A stretch of DNA of 64,000 nt from Pacificimonas sp963710205 (GCA_963710205.1 CAVPZG010000004.1:372001-436000), one strand, 5' to 3'. Shown: positions 51,752 through 61,500, numbered from the stretch's first letter. The notes: generated by a model from the letters alone, not told the origin. Program-made: numbers and translations.

Positions 51752-52564
51752 TCATTCCCCCGTCAGCACGGGCGGGCGTTTTTCGGCCATTGCGGAGACG
51801 CATTCCTGCCTGTCCTTCAGGGTATTCGAAACACTCTCCCAGCCGATGGCGGCGTCCATCATCTGGGCGGCGAGGGCGCGCAGCGGGATGTTGGCGACGG
51901 TCTTTGTCCAGCGTACCGCCCATTTCGGGTTGGCCTGCAACTTGCCGATGATTTCAGCCAGCTTTGCGTCCAGCTGATCGGCGGGCAGGGCATGGTTCAC
52001 GAGGCCGAGATCCCTTGCCTCCGCACCCGTCAGCATGTCGCCGGTCATCAGGAGTTCCTTTGCCTTCGCAAAGCCGATGAGCTGCGGCCAGATCAGCGTG
52101 CCGCCATCGCCCGCAACCAGGCCGACCTTCACGTGCGGATCGCCGATCTTGGCGCTTTCATCGGCAATGATGATGTCGCACAAAAGGGCGATGGTCGCGC
52201 CAAGACCCGCCGCCGCGCCGTGCAGGCGGCAGAGGATGGGCTTTTCCATTTCAAGCAGCGAGCCGACGATGCGTTTCGCATCCCAGGCGATTTCGCGGAA
52301 TCTTTCCGGATGGTCGATCTGTTCCTGGAACCAGTCGAAGTCACCGCCCGCGCAAAAGGCGCGGCCTTTCGCGGCGAGGACGATGATGTCACTGCCGCGA
52401 TCCCGCTGCAGGTCGCTGAATACGCGGGAGAGTTCCTCGTGCATGACGACATCGACGCCGTTCACGGGATGATCGGAGGTGATCCATGCCGTCAGGACGC
52501 GGCCGTCGCGGCTGAAGGTGAAACGGCTGTAATCCTGCGTTTCGATGTTGAATTCCGTGCTCAT
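51752..52564 (-). CDS. Enoyl-CoA hydratase/isomerase-family protein
   Basis: 270-aa crotonase-fold enzyme adding water to enoyl-CoA. AAKGRAFCAGGDFDWF (oxyanion-hole Gly and CoA loop), RLHGAAAGLGATIALLCDIIIADESAKIGDPHVKVGLVAGDGGTLIWPQLIG. The Asp of DPHVKVGLVAGDGG takes the place of one catalytic Glu, and both catalytic acids cannot be confirmed by eye, so hydratase or isomerase activity is open. Its start overlaps the stop of the reductase gene upstream. Confidence 0.9.
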   Translation of the reverse strand: MSTEFNIETQDYSRFTFSRDGRVLTAWITSDHPVNGVDVVMHEELSRVFSDLQRDRGSDIIVLAAKGRAFCAGGDFDWFQEQIDHPERFREIAWDAKRIVGSLLEMEKPILCRLHGAAAGLGATIALLCDIIIADESAKIGDPHVKVGLVAGDGGTLIWPQLIGFAKAKELLMTGDMLTGAEARDLGLVNHALPADQLDAKLAEIIGKLQANPKWAVRWTKTVANIPLRALAAQMMDAAIGWESVSNTLKDRQECVSAMAEKRPPVLTGE

Positions 52565-53583
52565 GATTCCTCTCCCACGCGGACGACGCGGCGTCCGAAA
52601 TTCTCACCCCGGAACAAACCGCAAAAGGCGGCGGGCATGGTTTCGAGCCCTTCGAAACGCTCCTCTTTCAGTCGCAGCCGACCGGCATGGATCATCTTCG
52701 CCATTGCGGTGAGCGCTTCTGGAAAACCGGCAGCGAAATTGAAAACCACGAGGCCCTGCATGTTGATCTGGTGCGTGATGAAGGGCGTCGTGTTGCGGAT
52801 GCCGTCGCGTCGGCCCGGCGCGACGCTGTAGTCAGCGACCTGCCCGGACACACAGATGCGGCCGCCGAAGCGCATCAAGGGCAGCACGCGGTCGATCATG
52901 GCGTTGCCGACATTGTCGAACAGGAGATCGACACCCTTTGGCATCGCCCCGGCGATCGCGGCGGAAAGGTCGGAGGTTGTCCTGTAGTTGACGGCGCGGT
53001 CGAAGCCGGCCTCCTCCGTCAGCCAGGCGCATTTTTCATCGCTGCCGGCAATGCCGACCACCTCGGATGCGCCCCATGCCCTTGCGAGCTGGCCCGCCGT
53101 CGCGCCGACCGGCCCGGCGGCGGAACTGACAAGGACCCGGTCGCCCTCCCGAAATCGCCCGATATCCCTTGTCCCGAACCACGCGGTCAGGCCGGGGACA
53201 CCGAGGACACCGATCCAGGTGGAGAGCGGCAGGCCGACCTCCTGCACCCTCCCGATGAACCCCTTCCCATTCAGGATGCTGTGCGTGCGCCAGCCGCCCG
53301 CGAAGAAGATCCGCGTGCCCTCCGCCCAGTCGGGATGCCGCGAGCGCTCGATAATGCCGACCGAGAAGCCATCCATCGGCGCGCCGATTTTCTGCGCGGC
53401 GGCATAGGTGGCGCTGCCACTGAGGCGCGAGCGGGTGCCGGGATCGACGCTGTTCCAGATATGGCGGGCACGGAACTCACCATCCCCCGGTTCGGGCATC
53501 GGCGCGTCGTGGACGGCGAAATCCTCCGGCACGGGCAGGCCGTCGCAGTGGCGGGCAAGGGCGATGTAGCGGTAATCTGTCAT
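52561..53583 (-). CDS. NADP-dependent oxidoreductase, CurA/leukotriene-B4 dehydrogenase type
   Basis: 340-aa zinc-free medium-chain reductase. N-terminal ALARHCDGLPVPEDFAV and WNSVDPGTRSRLSG are typical, then the Rossmann part VSSAAGPVGATAGQLARAWGASEVVGIAGSDEK (AxxGxxG), DLLFDNVGNAMID and RICVSGQVADYS. Reduces an activated double bond with NADPH. The ATG at 53583 overlaps the PhyH stop (ATGA); the frame continues to 54039 only as a shadow of PhyH. Confidence 0.93.
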   Translation of the reverse strand: MTDYRYIALARHCDGLPVPEDFAVHDAPMPEPGDGEFRARHIWNSVDPGTRSRLSGSATYAAAQKIGAPMDGFSVGIIERSRHPDWAEGTRIFFAGGWRTHSILNGKGFIGRVQEVGLPLSTWIGVLGVPGLTAWFGTRDIGRFREGDRVLVSSAAGPVGATAGQLARAWGASEVVGIAGSDEKCAWLTEEAGFDRAVNYRTTSDLSAAIAGAMPKGVDLLFDNVGNAMIDRVLPLMRFGGRICVSGQVADYSVAPGRRDGIRNTTPFITHQINMQGLVVFNFAAGFPEALTAMAKMIHAGRLRLKEERFEGLETMPAAFCGLFRGENFGRRVVRVGEES

Positions 53584-54461
53584 CTGGTCCTTTCGAGCAG
53601 GCTTTCGGACGTGCCGATGGTGCCAAGCGCGGTCGCTTCGTCGTCGAACAGCGCTTCGGGCGGCGCGAGCTCCTGGCCAGGCGCGCCGGTGGGACTTGAG
53701 TAGAACCCGCACACGGGGCTGGCCTTCGTATAGCCCATCAGGCGGCGCAGCGCGGGATCGAGCGTGGCGGCGATGTCGGGCGGACAGCTGAGATACTGGT
53801 TTTCCTGCTGCCTGAGCCAGTTGGGGGCATAATGGAGCAATGCGCCCAGCCGGTCCTCCCCGGTCCGGTTCGCGCCGCCGCCATGGATCACCGTTCCCGT
53901 GAAGATGAGGACCGAACCCGCCTTCATCTCCGCATAGGCGATCTCGTCCGGTTCGGGCTGGCGTTTGCCGTCCCAAAGGTGCGAGCCGGGAACGACCTGG
54001 GTCGCGCCGTTTTCGCGCGTGAAGTCCGTGAGCGCCCAATTGGTGGAGAACTGCGTTTCGATGCGCCGCGGGATGTAGCCGCCCCAGACGCCGCGGTCGC
54101 GGTGCAGCATCTGGCCGCCCTCTCCCGGGCCGATGCTGACCGCCTGAGTCAGGTGCAACTGGAAGTCATCGCAGTGCGGAGCGAGGAAAGCACGCGCAAG
54201 GGCGAGAACGACAGGATGCATGGCAAGGTCGCGGGCCGCGGGCGCGCGGGCCATCAGCGCGCCGACGCGGCGGGTTTTGAAGCCGGTGAAGTCGTCCCTG
54301 CCCAGTGTTTCGCGGCCCATGAGCGCGAAAATCTGGTCGCGCGCGCGCGCAGCGCGCTCATCGGGAATGACATTGTCGATAATCAGACCCGCGTCGCGGT
54401 CCAGTATCGCCAGCATGTCCGCCGTCGGCACGTCGGCGGCAACATGTGTCAGTTCAGGCAT
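53580..54461 (-). CDS. Phytanoyl-CoA dioxygenase (PhyH)-family protein
   Basis: 293-aa Fe(II)/2-oxoglutarate dioxygenase. The iron triad is His120 and Asp122 in QMLHRDRGVWGG and His193 in TGTVIHGGGANRT, with Arg199 placed to bind 2-oxoglutarate. GATQVVPGSHLWDGKRQPEP between them is typical. First gene of an operon with a reductase, hydratase and two acyl-CoA dehydrogenases, suggesting degradation of a branched or cyclic lipid or terpenoid acid that is hydroxylated first. Confidence 0.92.
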   Translation of the reverse strand: MPELTHVAADVPTADMLAILDRDAGLIIDNVIPDERAARARDQIFALMGRETLGRDDFTGFKTRRVGALMARAPAARDLAMHPVVLALARAFLAPHCDDFQLHLTQAVSIGPGEGGQMLHRDRGVWGGYIPRRIETQFSTNWALTDFTRENGATQVVPGSHLWDGKRQPEPDEIAYAEMKAGSVLIFTGTVIHGGGANRTGEDRLGALLHYAPNWLRQQENQYLSCPPDIAATLDPALRRLMGYTKASPVCGFYSSPTGAPGQELAPPEALFDDEATALGTIGTSESLLERTR

Positions 54462-54535
54462 GGCCCATCCTTTCGCCGCCAGTTTCTGCGGCGCGGGGAT
54501 GGGCGTAAAGTGTCAGACTGGATAGGGCGCGGGCG

Positions 54536-55252
54536 CTATTTCAGCTCGTAAACGACCGTCACCGTGGCGTTCAGCCCAAGCTGTCCCGGCTCGATCGGAG
54601 TGGAAGCCGCGTCCATCATTTCCGCCTGTACCCGCATGACAGGGCGCGGGCCGGGATAGACGGGCTGGCCGCCGCCCTCGCTGATCGAGACGATACGGGC
54701 GATCTCCATGCCCGCCGCCGAGGCATAGATATCGGCGCGGGCACGCGCCTTTTGCATGGCGTCGCGGCGCGCGGCGTTGGTCGCGGTTTCCTGGTCGTCG
54801 ATTTCGAAGCTGGGGCCGTTGATTTCATTCGCACCCTCCGCGACGAGCGCGTCGAGCGCCTTGCCAGATTCCTCAATCTTCCGCATCTTGACGCTGACGG
54901 TGTTGCGCGCCTCGTAACCCGTGATGCGCGGCGCCGCGTTCTCACGATAGGCATATTGCGGGTTGAGGTTCAGGGAAGCGGTCTGAATGTCCTTGCGATC
55001 GACGCCCGCTGCGCGAAGGGCGGCGATGACGCGCTCCATGCGCGCCGCGTTCTCCCGCATGGCCTCGCCCGCCGAGGCGGCGCGGGTGACGACGCCTGCG
55101 GAGATGGCGGCGATGTCGGGGGCGGCATTGCTTTCGCCGGTTGCGGACACGGACAGCAAGGTCATGTCGGTCGCGGCGGGCGCGGGCTGTGCGCAGGCGG
55201 CCATGGCGATCAGGGGCACGGCGAGCGCGCCTGCAATTGCTGATTTCATCAT
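54536..55252 (-). CDS. SIMPL (DUF541) domain exported protein
   Basis: 238 aa with signal peptide ending in AMAACAQPAPAA; the Cys in MAACAQ could make it a lipoprotein. The SIMPL domain has LLSVSATGESNAAPDIAAISAGVV at the start, DIQTASLNLNPQYAY, GYEARNTVSVKMRKIEESGKALDALV, and RDAMQKARARADIYASAAGM near the end. The family is exported and of unclear function. GAGGAACG before the ATG. Single gene. Confidence 0.92.
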   Translation of the reverse strand: MMKSAIAGALAVPLIAMAACAQPAPAATDMTLLSVSATGESNAAPDIAAISAGVVTRAASAGEAMRENAARMERVIAALRAAGVDRKDIQTASLNLNPQYAYRENAAPRITGYEARNTVSVKMRKIEESGKALDALVAEGANEINGPSFEIDDQETATNAARRDAMQKARARADIYASAAGMEIARIVSISEGGGQPVYPGPRPVMRVQAEMMDAASTPIEPGQLGLNATVTVVYELK

Positions 55253-55336
55253 GTGACGTTCCTCATACGAATAGGGCGACCCACCGGTTTCCCGCTGGAT
55301 CGCCCATATTTCAGCCTATAGCTGAATGGTGAATGA

Positions 55337-55588
55337 TCAGACGCTACGTTTCTTGATCAGACGATAGATGAAAAGCAGCAGGACCGCGCCGGCCGTCGCA
55401 ACGATAAGCTCGACGATCACGCCGCCGCCAATACCAATGCTGCTGGCAATGAAACCGCCGACGAAAGCGCCGGCAATGCCGAGCAGAATCGTGACGATGA
55501 TGCCGCCGGGATCTCGCCCGGGCATGATCCATTTCCCTAGCGCGCCTGCGACCAGTCCGATCAGAATCCAGTAAAGAATATTACCCAC
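55337..55588 (-). CDS. GlsB/YeaQ/YmgE-family stress membrane protein
   Basis: 83-aa protein with three glycine-rich hydrophobic segments: YWILIGLVAGALGKWIMPGRDPGG, VTILLGIAGAFVGGFIASSI and VIVELIVATAGAVLLLFIYRLI, the transglycosylase-associated/GlsB pattern. The start is GTG at 55588 with AAGGGAG upstream. Members are induced under envelope or general stress; an EcfG-like promoter lies 37 nt upstream. Confidence 0.92.
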   Translation of the reverse strand: MGNILYWILIGLVAGALGKWIMPGRDPGGIIVTILLGIAGAFVGGFIASSIGIGGGVIVELIVATAGAVLLLFIYRLIKKRSV

Positions 55589-55625
55589 GAAACGTGCTCC
55601 CTTTTGTACATTTTGGTAACTGCCT

Positions 55626-55650
55626 AACGAGCACCACGCGCAATGTTTCC
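55626..55650 (-). promoter_or_regulatory. Possible EcfG promoter of the GlsB-family gene
   Basis: Minus-strand GGAAA (55646-55650), 16-nt spacer, CGTT (55626-55629). One mismatch to GGAAC; spacing and -10 are ideal. Confidence 0.4.
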
Positions 55651-55853
55651 CTTCGGCGCGAAGGAAAGCGGTTTTTAAGTGCGTAGCTGTATAAAGCGCT
55701 ATTCTCGAAATGCACTTCATGCGCTATGCTGCGGTGCGAAAAGCGGGCCATTACAGGCGGGAACCAGCGCCTCTTGCCGTAAGTGATATATTGGAGTAAC
55801 ACACGTCTGGCTACCGGTATGATCCGGCAGGCGCAGGATTTGCGGGAATAGAG

Positions 55854-57065
55854 ATGAACATGCACGAACGGCTGGACGTCAACGACGTGGCTGATGACAG
55901 GAGCGATATCGACGCGGTCGGCAAACCCCGGCGCGGCCTGTCGCGCGGCGCCATGATCGCGCTGGCGGGCGTGGTTCTGCTGATGGTCCTGATCGCCGCC
56001 TGGTTCCTGACCCGCGACGACGCGGGCGCGGCAGCGGCGGCGGACGAGGCAGCCGCTGAAGACAGTAGCGGTCCCGTGGTTTCCGTCATGGTGCCGGGCG
56101 CCGCGCCCGTGACCGCCAGTGTGCGCGTGACCGGCAGCGTGGCGGCCCGCCGCGACCTGCCCGTCGGCGTGCAGGGGCAGGGCGGCATGGTGACGGCTGT
56201 CCTGGTCGACGAGGGCGATTATGTGAAGCGCGGGCAGGTTCTGGCGCGCATCGACCGGGCCGTACAGTCGCAGCAGGTCGCGCAGCTGCGCGCCGGGATC
56301 GCGCAGGCGCAGGCGGATGCCGACCTGGCCCAGTCGGAACTCGAGCGGGCGGAAGCGCTGGTTGAGCGGGGCTTCATTTCGACCGCTGACATCGAACGGC
56401 GCATGGCGACGCGCGACAGTGCGCTGGCGCGGGTCAATGTGGCGCGCGCGCAGATGCGCGCCGCCGAGGCGCAGCTGGGTCAGCTGGACGTGCGCGCACC
56501 CGAAGCGGGCCTGATCCTGCAGCGCAACGTCGAAATGGGACAGGTCGTCAGCCCCGGCTCTGGCGCGCTGTTCCGGATCGCGCAGGGCGGCCAGATGGAA
56601 TTGCAGGCCGCGGTCGCCGAGCAGGATCTGGTGGACCTGAAGCCCGGCCAGCCGGCAACCGTGAAGCTGGTCGGAAGCCCCGTCGCCTATCGCGGCGAAG
56701 TCTGGATGGTCGAGCCCCTGATCGACCCGGAAACGCGGCAGGGGACGGCGCGGATCCTGATAAATGGCGACAGCCAGGTGCGTCCGGGTGCCTTTGCCAC
56801 CGGCAACATCGCGACGGGAACGGCGAACCGGCCCGTTCTTCCCGAATCCGCAGTGCTTGGCGGCGGCGACGACAGCTATGTCTATATCGTCGGCCCGGAA
56901 AACAAGGCGACACGGCGCAAGGTCATCATCGGCAGCGTGACGTCCGAAGGCATTGTCATACAGGACGGCCTGGATGGCAGCGAGCAGGTCGTCATCACGG
57001 CGGGCGCGTTCCTGAACCCCGGCGAGCCGATGACGCCCCGGCTGGTCGAGGCGGAAGAAGGCTAG
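55854..57065 (+). CDS. RND efflux periplasmic adaptor (membrane fusion protein)
   Basis: 403 aa. N-terminal membrane anchor at about 31-48 (MIALAGVVLLMVLIAAWFLT), acidic linker, biotinyl-lipoyl-like half (VTGSVAARRDLPVGVQGQGG ... VLVDEGDYVKRGQVLARID), alpha-helical hairpin (QLRAGIAQAQADADLAQSEL), beta-barrel (VAEQDLVDLKPGQPATVKL). It connects the RND pump to an outer-membrane channel, which is not encoded here. The pump gene follows after 5 nt. Confidence 0.93.
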   Translation: MNMHERLDVNDVADDRSDIDAVGKPRRGLSRGAMIALAGVVLLMVLIAAWFLTRDDAGAAAAADEAAAEDSSGPVVSVMVPGAAPVTASVRVTGSVAARRDLPVGVQGQGGMVTAVLVDEGDYVKRGQVLARIDRAVQSQQVAQLRAGIAQAQADADLAQSELERAEALVERGFISTADIERRMATRDSALARVNVARAQMRAAEAQLGQLDVRAPEAGLILQRNVEMGQVVSPGSGALFRIAQGGQMELQAAVAEQDLVDLKPGQPATVKLVGSPVAYRGEVWMVEPLIDPETRQGTARILINGDSQVRPGAFATGNIATGTANRPVLPESAVLGGGDDSYVYIVGPENKATRRKVIIGSVTSEGIVIQDGLDGSEQVVITAGAFLNPGEPMTPRLVEAEEG

Positions 57066-57070
57066 ACCCC

Positions 57071-60000
57071 ATGCGCAACATTTCCTCCTGGTCGATCCGC
57101 AATCCGGTCGTCTCCATCGTGCTGTTCACGGCGCTGACGCTGGCGGGCATCCTCAGTTTCATGCGGCTGGACATCAACAACGATCCCGACGTCACCTTTC
57201 CGGCGGCGTCGGTTACGGTCGTGCAGCCGGGCGCCGCGGCCGAGGAGCTGAAGACGCAGGTCACGCAGCGGGTCGAGGCGGCAGTGCGCGGGGTGAACGG
57301 CGTCGACGAGATCACCTCGACGATCCGCGAGGGATCGTCCTCAACCTTTGTGCAGTTCGACATTGGCGTTCCCATCGACCGGGCCGTCAACGACGTGCGC
57401 GACGCGGTCGCCAATATCCGCTCCGACCTGCCGGAGGGCATCCTGGAGCCGCAGGTCAACCGGCAGGATTTCGGCGGTATCCTCGCCTATATGTCGGTCG
57501 AGGCGGTCGACATGACACCGCAGCAGCTGAGCTGGTTCGCGGACGATGTTGTGGCGAAGCGCCTCCTCAGCATTTCCGGCATGTCCTCGGTCGCGCGGAA
57601 CGGCGGTGTCGACCGGGAAATTCGCGTCGAGCTGAATCCGGGCCGGATGCAGTCCTTTGGCGTGACGGCGGCGCAGGTGAACGCGCAGCTGCGCCAGCTG
57701 AACATCAACGCGGGCGGCGGGCGTGCGGAAATCGCCGGCGCGGAACAGTCGGTGCGCGTGCTGGGCAACGCGGCGAGCCCGCAGGCGCTGGCAGCGACGC
57801 AGATCAGCCTGGGCAACGGGCGGACCGTCCGTCTGGACGAGATCGCAAATGTCACCGACTCGTTCGGCGAACAGCGCCGCATTTCCAAGCAGAATGGCCG
57901 CGAGGTCGTCGGCGTGCGGCTGGAAAAGGCCAAGGGCGCCTCTGACGTCACCGTTTACGAAGCGGTCGAGGACGAACTTGCCGAAATGCGCGAGGAATAT
58001 CCGGGCGTGAAATTCCAGATCCTGTTCACGCCCTATAATTACACCATCGAACAGTACCGGGCGTCGATGGAGGCGCTGATCGAGGGGGCCGTGCTGGCCG
58101 TCATCGTCGTCTTCCTGTTCCTGCGCGACTGGCGCGCGATGCTGATCGCGGCGACGGCCATTCCGCTGTCCGCCATCCCGACCTTCTGGGTCATGGACCT
58201 GCTGGGCTTCACGCTGAACAGCCTGTCCCTGCTGGCGCTGGCGCTGGTGGCGGGCGTGCTGGTCGATGACGCCATCGTGGAAATCGAGAATATCGTCCGG
58301 CACATGCGGATGGGCAAGACGCCCTACCAGGCGGCGATGGAAGCCGCGGACGAGATCGGGCTGGCCGTCGTGGCGACCACATTCTCGATCGTCGCGGTGT
58401 TCCTGCCGGTCGGTCTGATGTCCGGCATTCCGGGGCAGTTTTTCAAGCAGTTCGGCCTGACCGTGGTCGCGGCGGTGCTGTTCAGTCTGGCCGTCGCGCG
58501 CATGGTGACGCCGCTGATGGCGGCCTATTTCCTGAAGCCGCACGGCGAGCAGGAACATGCGGGCGGGCCGGTCATGGCCTGGTACCTGCGCATATTGGCG
58601 TGGACGCTGAAGCGGCGGAAGCTGGGCAAGACGGATCTGGCCGAACGCAGCTGGATCCGGCGTGTGGGCGGCGACATCGTGCGCGATCACCGCGTCTGGA
58701 CCTGCATGATCGGCGTTCTGGCGCTGGTGCTGACCGTCGTCAGTTTCGCGACCCTGCCATTCACATTCCAGCCTGAAACCGACGACAAGTTCGTGCAGGT
58801 CAATGTCGCGCTGCCGCCCGGCGCCACATTCGAGCGGTCCGAAGCCGCCGCCGATCTGGTGACCAATTTCCTGCTGGAGCAGCCGGAAACCGAGGATGTG
58901 TTCCAGGCTGTGGGGGTGGGCGATGCGACGCTTTACATCAATCTGAAGGACGACCGCGAACGGTCGAGCATCGAATATACCAGGCAGCTGGGACCGGAGC
59001 TGACGAAGTTCGCCGATGCGCGCGTCAGTTTCCAGGCGCAGCAGAATTTCGGCGGCGGCGGGCGCGACGTCAACCTGATGCTGGCGGGCAGTGACCCCGT
59101 CGTCCTGGAAGAAGCCGCGCAGAACGTCCTGAGGGACCTGCGGGCCGACAGCCGCTTCATAGCGCCGCGCATCGCCGGTGACATGCAGCGGCCGGAAATC
59201 GTCATCAGCCCGAATTTCGCCCTGGCGGCGGACCTGGGCGTGACGACGGCGGCGCTGAGCCAGACCATTCGCATCGCGACCATCGGCGACATCGACCAGA
59301 ATGTGGCAAAGTTCAGCCTGTCCGATCGGCAGATTCCCATTCGCGTGGTGCTGCCGCCGGATTCGCGCCGCTCGCTGGAAACCATCGAAAATCTGCCCGT
59401 ACCGACGGCAACGGGCGGGTCGGTTCCGCTGAAGGTCGTTGCCAGCATCGCGCTCGGCTCAGGTCCAGAGGAACTGCGCCGGTTCAACCAGCAGGACCGC
59501 ATCATCATTGGCGCGGATCTGCAGGACGGGATCGTGCCCGGCGAAGGCCAGCGCCTGGCCGAGGCCATCCCGGCGATGCAGAACCTGCCCATGGGCGTCA
59601 CGAAACCGGTGTTCGGCATGTCGAAGATGGAGGGCGAACTGCTCGGCCAGTTCGGCATCGCGGTTGTGGCCGGTGTCCTCCTCGTCTTTGCCGTGCTGGT
59701 GCTGCTCTACAAGCGCGCGATGCCGCCGTTCGTGAACATGGGATCGCTCCTGCTTGCGCCACTGGGCGGCGGACTGGCCCTGCACCTGACCGGCAATGTC
59801 ATATCCATGCCGGTGCTGATTGGCCTGTTCATGCTGCTGGGTATCGTGGCGAAGAACTCCATCCTGCTGATCGACTTCGCGCTCGAGGAAATGGACCGGG
59901 GCGTTCCCCGCCTGACAGCCATCATGGACGCGGGCCGCAAACGCGCGCAGCCCATCGTCATGACGACCATCGCGATGGCGGCGGGCATGCTGCCCACCGC

Positions 60001-60235
60001 GCTGGCGCTATCGGGTGACGGGGCGTGGCGCGCGCCGATGGGCATCGTGGTGATCGGCGGACTGATCCTGTCGACCGTGCTGACCCTGCTGATCGTTCCC
60101 GCGGGATTCAGCCTGGCCGACGATTTCGAGAAGTTCCTTGGCAAGTTCTTTGGCCGGTTTATCAACGAATCCGCACGCAGTCGCGGACGCCCGCAGGAAC
60201 AGACCGGCGATGAGGGTGTTCAACCCGCAGAGTGA
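57071..60235 (+). CDS. RND efflux transporter permease (HAE1/AcrB type)
   Basis: Proton-driven trimeric exporter of 1054 aa with 12 membrane spans and two large periplasmic loops. IRNPVVSIVLFTALTLAGI at the N-terminus, RLDINNDPDVTFPAASVTV, and VAGVLVDDAIVEIENIVRHMRMG with the proton-relay Asp pair in helix 4; GIVAKNSILLIDFALEEM and MTTIAMAAGMLPTALALSGD in the second half are also signatures. Substrates (drugs, solvents, lipids) are unknown. Its stop overlaps the DUF445 start by 4 nt. Confidence 0.95.
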   Translation: MRNISSWSIRNPVVSIVLFTALTLAGILSFMRLDINNDPDVTFPAASVTVVQPGAAAEELKTQVTQRVEAAVRGVNGVDEITSTIREGSSSTFVQFDIGVPIDRAVNDVRDAVANIRSDLPEGILEPQVNRQDFGGILAYMSVEAVDMTPQQLSWFADDVVAKRLLSISGMSSVARNGGVDREIRVELNPGRMQSFGVTAAQVNAQLRQLNINAGGGRAEIAGAEQSVRVLGNAASPQALAATQISLGNGRTVRLDEIANVTDSFGEQRRISKQNGREVVGVRLEKAKGASDVTVYEAVEDELAEMREEYPGVKFQILFTPYNYTIEQYRASMEALIEGAVLAVIVVFLFLRDWRAMLIAATAIPLSAIPTFWVMDLLGFTLNSLSLLALALVAGVLVDDAIVEIENIVRHMRMGKTPYQAAMEAADEIGLAVVATTFSIVAVFLPVGLMSGIPGQFFKQFGLTVVAAVLFSLAVARMVTPLMAAYFLKPHGEQEHAGGPVMAWYLRILAWTLKRRKLGKTDLAERSWIRRVGGDIVRDHRVWTCMIGVLALVLTVVSFATLPFTFQPETDDKFVQVNVALPPGATFERSEAAADLVTNFLLEQPETEDVFQAVGVGDATLYINLKDDRERSSIEYTRQLGPELTKFADARVSFQAQQNFGGGGRDVNLMLAGSDPVVLEEAAQNVLRDLRADSRFIAPRIAGDMQRPEIVISPNFALAADLGVTTAALSQTIRIATIGDIDQNVAKFSLSDRQIPIRVVLPPDSRRSLETIENLPVPTATGGSVPLKVVASIALGSGPEELRRFNQQDRIIIGADLQDGIVPGEGQRLAEAIPAMQNLPMGVTKPVFGMSKMEGELLGQFGIAVVAGVLLVFAVLVLLYKRAMPPFVNMGSLLLAPLGGGLALHLTGNVISMPVLIGLFMLLGIVAKNSILLIDFALEEMDRGVPRLTAIMDAGRKRAQPIVMTTIAMAAGMLPTALALSGDGAWRAPMGIVVIGGLILSTVLTLLIVPAGFSLADDFEKFLGKFFGRFINESARSRGRPQEQTGDEGVQPAE

Positions 60236-61485
60236 AGAGACCTGTCCCGCTAGCGCTGTTCCAGCCGCATCCCGCCCGCCGCATGCGGCTGGTGGCGACC
60301 GGTCTGCTGGTCGTCATGGTGTTCGTGTTCATCATCACGCACCGTCTGGATCAGGACGCGGCGTGGGTTGGCTATGTGCAGGCCTTTTCGGAAGCCGCGC
60401 TGGTCGGCGGCCTGGCGGACTGGTTCGCCGTCGTCGCGCTGTTCCGCCATCCCCTGGGCCTTCCCATTCCGCACACGGCCATCGTCCCCAAGAACAAGGA
60501 CCGGCTGGCTGACAATCTGGCGGGCTTTCTGCAGACCAATTTCCTGACACCGTCCATCGTGGCGCGGCGGCTGGCGCAGGTGGATATGGCGGGCGCGGCC
60601 GGACGCTGGCTGGCCGCACCGCCGGAAAGCGGACGCCGCACCGGCGGCTTTGGCCGTTTCGCGGTGCAGGTGATGGACGCCGCCGACAATGACGCCATTT
60701 CGAGACTGGTGCGCGGCGGTATCTCGTCCAGCCTGGAGAAACTCGAGCTCGCGCCGCTGCTGGGACGCATTCTCGACCGCAGTATCGACGAGGGACGCCT
60801 GCAGCCCGTGTTCGACAGCGCCGTCAGCTGGCTGGCACGAGTGCTCGACGAGAATGAATTCCTGATCCGCGGGCTCGTGCAGGAGCGGACGCAGTGGCTG
60901 CTGCGCGTTGCCGGGATCGACGACCGCGTGGCGAACGCGCTGATCAACGGCAGCCGCAAGCTGCTTGTGGACATGGCGGCGGATCCCGATCATCCGCTGC
61001 GGGTGAAGGTGATGATCGCGCTGAAAGACCTGGCCTTTGACCTGCAATATCTGCCGGAAACCAGGGAGAAGGTGGAACGCTACAAGCATGAGCTGATCGC
61101 CAATCCGGAGCTGGCGCGGTTTCTGGACGGGGTCTGGGGCAATCTGAAGGACACGCTGCGCCGGTCGTTGCGCGACCCCGAGGCCGCCCTGTCGGGGCGT
61201 GCCGGCGAGGGCATCCGCTCGCTGGGCGCCACGATCGAGGCCGACCCGCGCCTGCGGCGCTCGCTGAACAAATATGCCCGCCGCGTCGCGGTCGGCGTCG
61301 TCGCCGACTATGGCGAGCAGATCGTGAGCGTCGTGTCGGACACGGTGAAGAAATGGGATACCGCGACCGTCAGCGACCGGCTGGAGCGCGCGGTGGGCCG
61401 TGACCTGCAGTTCATCCGCGTCAACGGGACGCTGGTCGGCGGCCTGGTCGGCGTGGTTCTGCACGGTCTGGTCAGTGCCCTTTAG
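60232..61485 (+). CDS. DUF445 domain-containing membrane protein
   Basis: 417 aa starting with GTG overlapping the RND stop. One N-terminal helix (LVATGLLVVMVFVFIITH), then ALVGGLADWFAVVALFRHPLGLPIPHTAIVPKNKDRLADNLAGFLQTNFL, the family hallmark, a long helical region, and a final hydrophobic hairpin (LVGGLVGVVLHGLV). Uncharacterised family; translational coupling to an RND pump is notable but does not show a shared function. Confidence 0.92.
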   Translation: MKRPVPLALFQPHPARRMRLVATGLLVVMVFVFIITHRLDQDAAWVGYVQAFSEAALVGGLADWFAVVALFRHPLGLPIPHTAIVPKNKDRLADNLAGFLQTNFLTPSIVARRLAQVDMAGAAGRWLAAPPESGRRTGGFGRFAVQVMDAADNDAISRLVRGGISSSLEKLELAPLLGRILDRSIDEGRLQPVFDSAVSWLARVLDENEFLIRGLVQERTQWLLRVAGIDDRVANALINGSRKLLVDMAADPDHPLRVKVMIALKDLAFDLQYLPETREKVERYKHELIANPELARFLDGVWGNLKDTLRRSLRDPEAALSGRAGEGIRSLGATIEADPRLRRSLNKYARRVAVGVVADYGEQIVSVVSDTVKKWDTATVSDRLERAVGRDLQFIRVNGTLVGGLVGVVLHGLVSAL

Positions 61486-61500
61486 CACTGAGACTATCCC

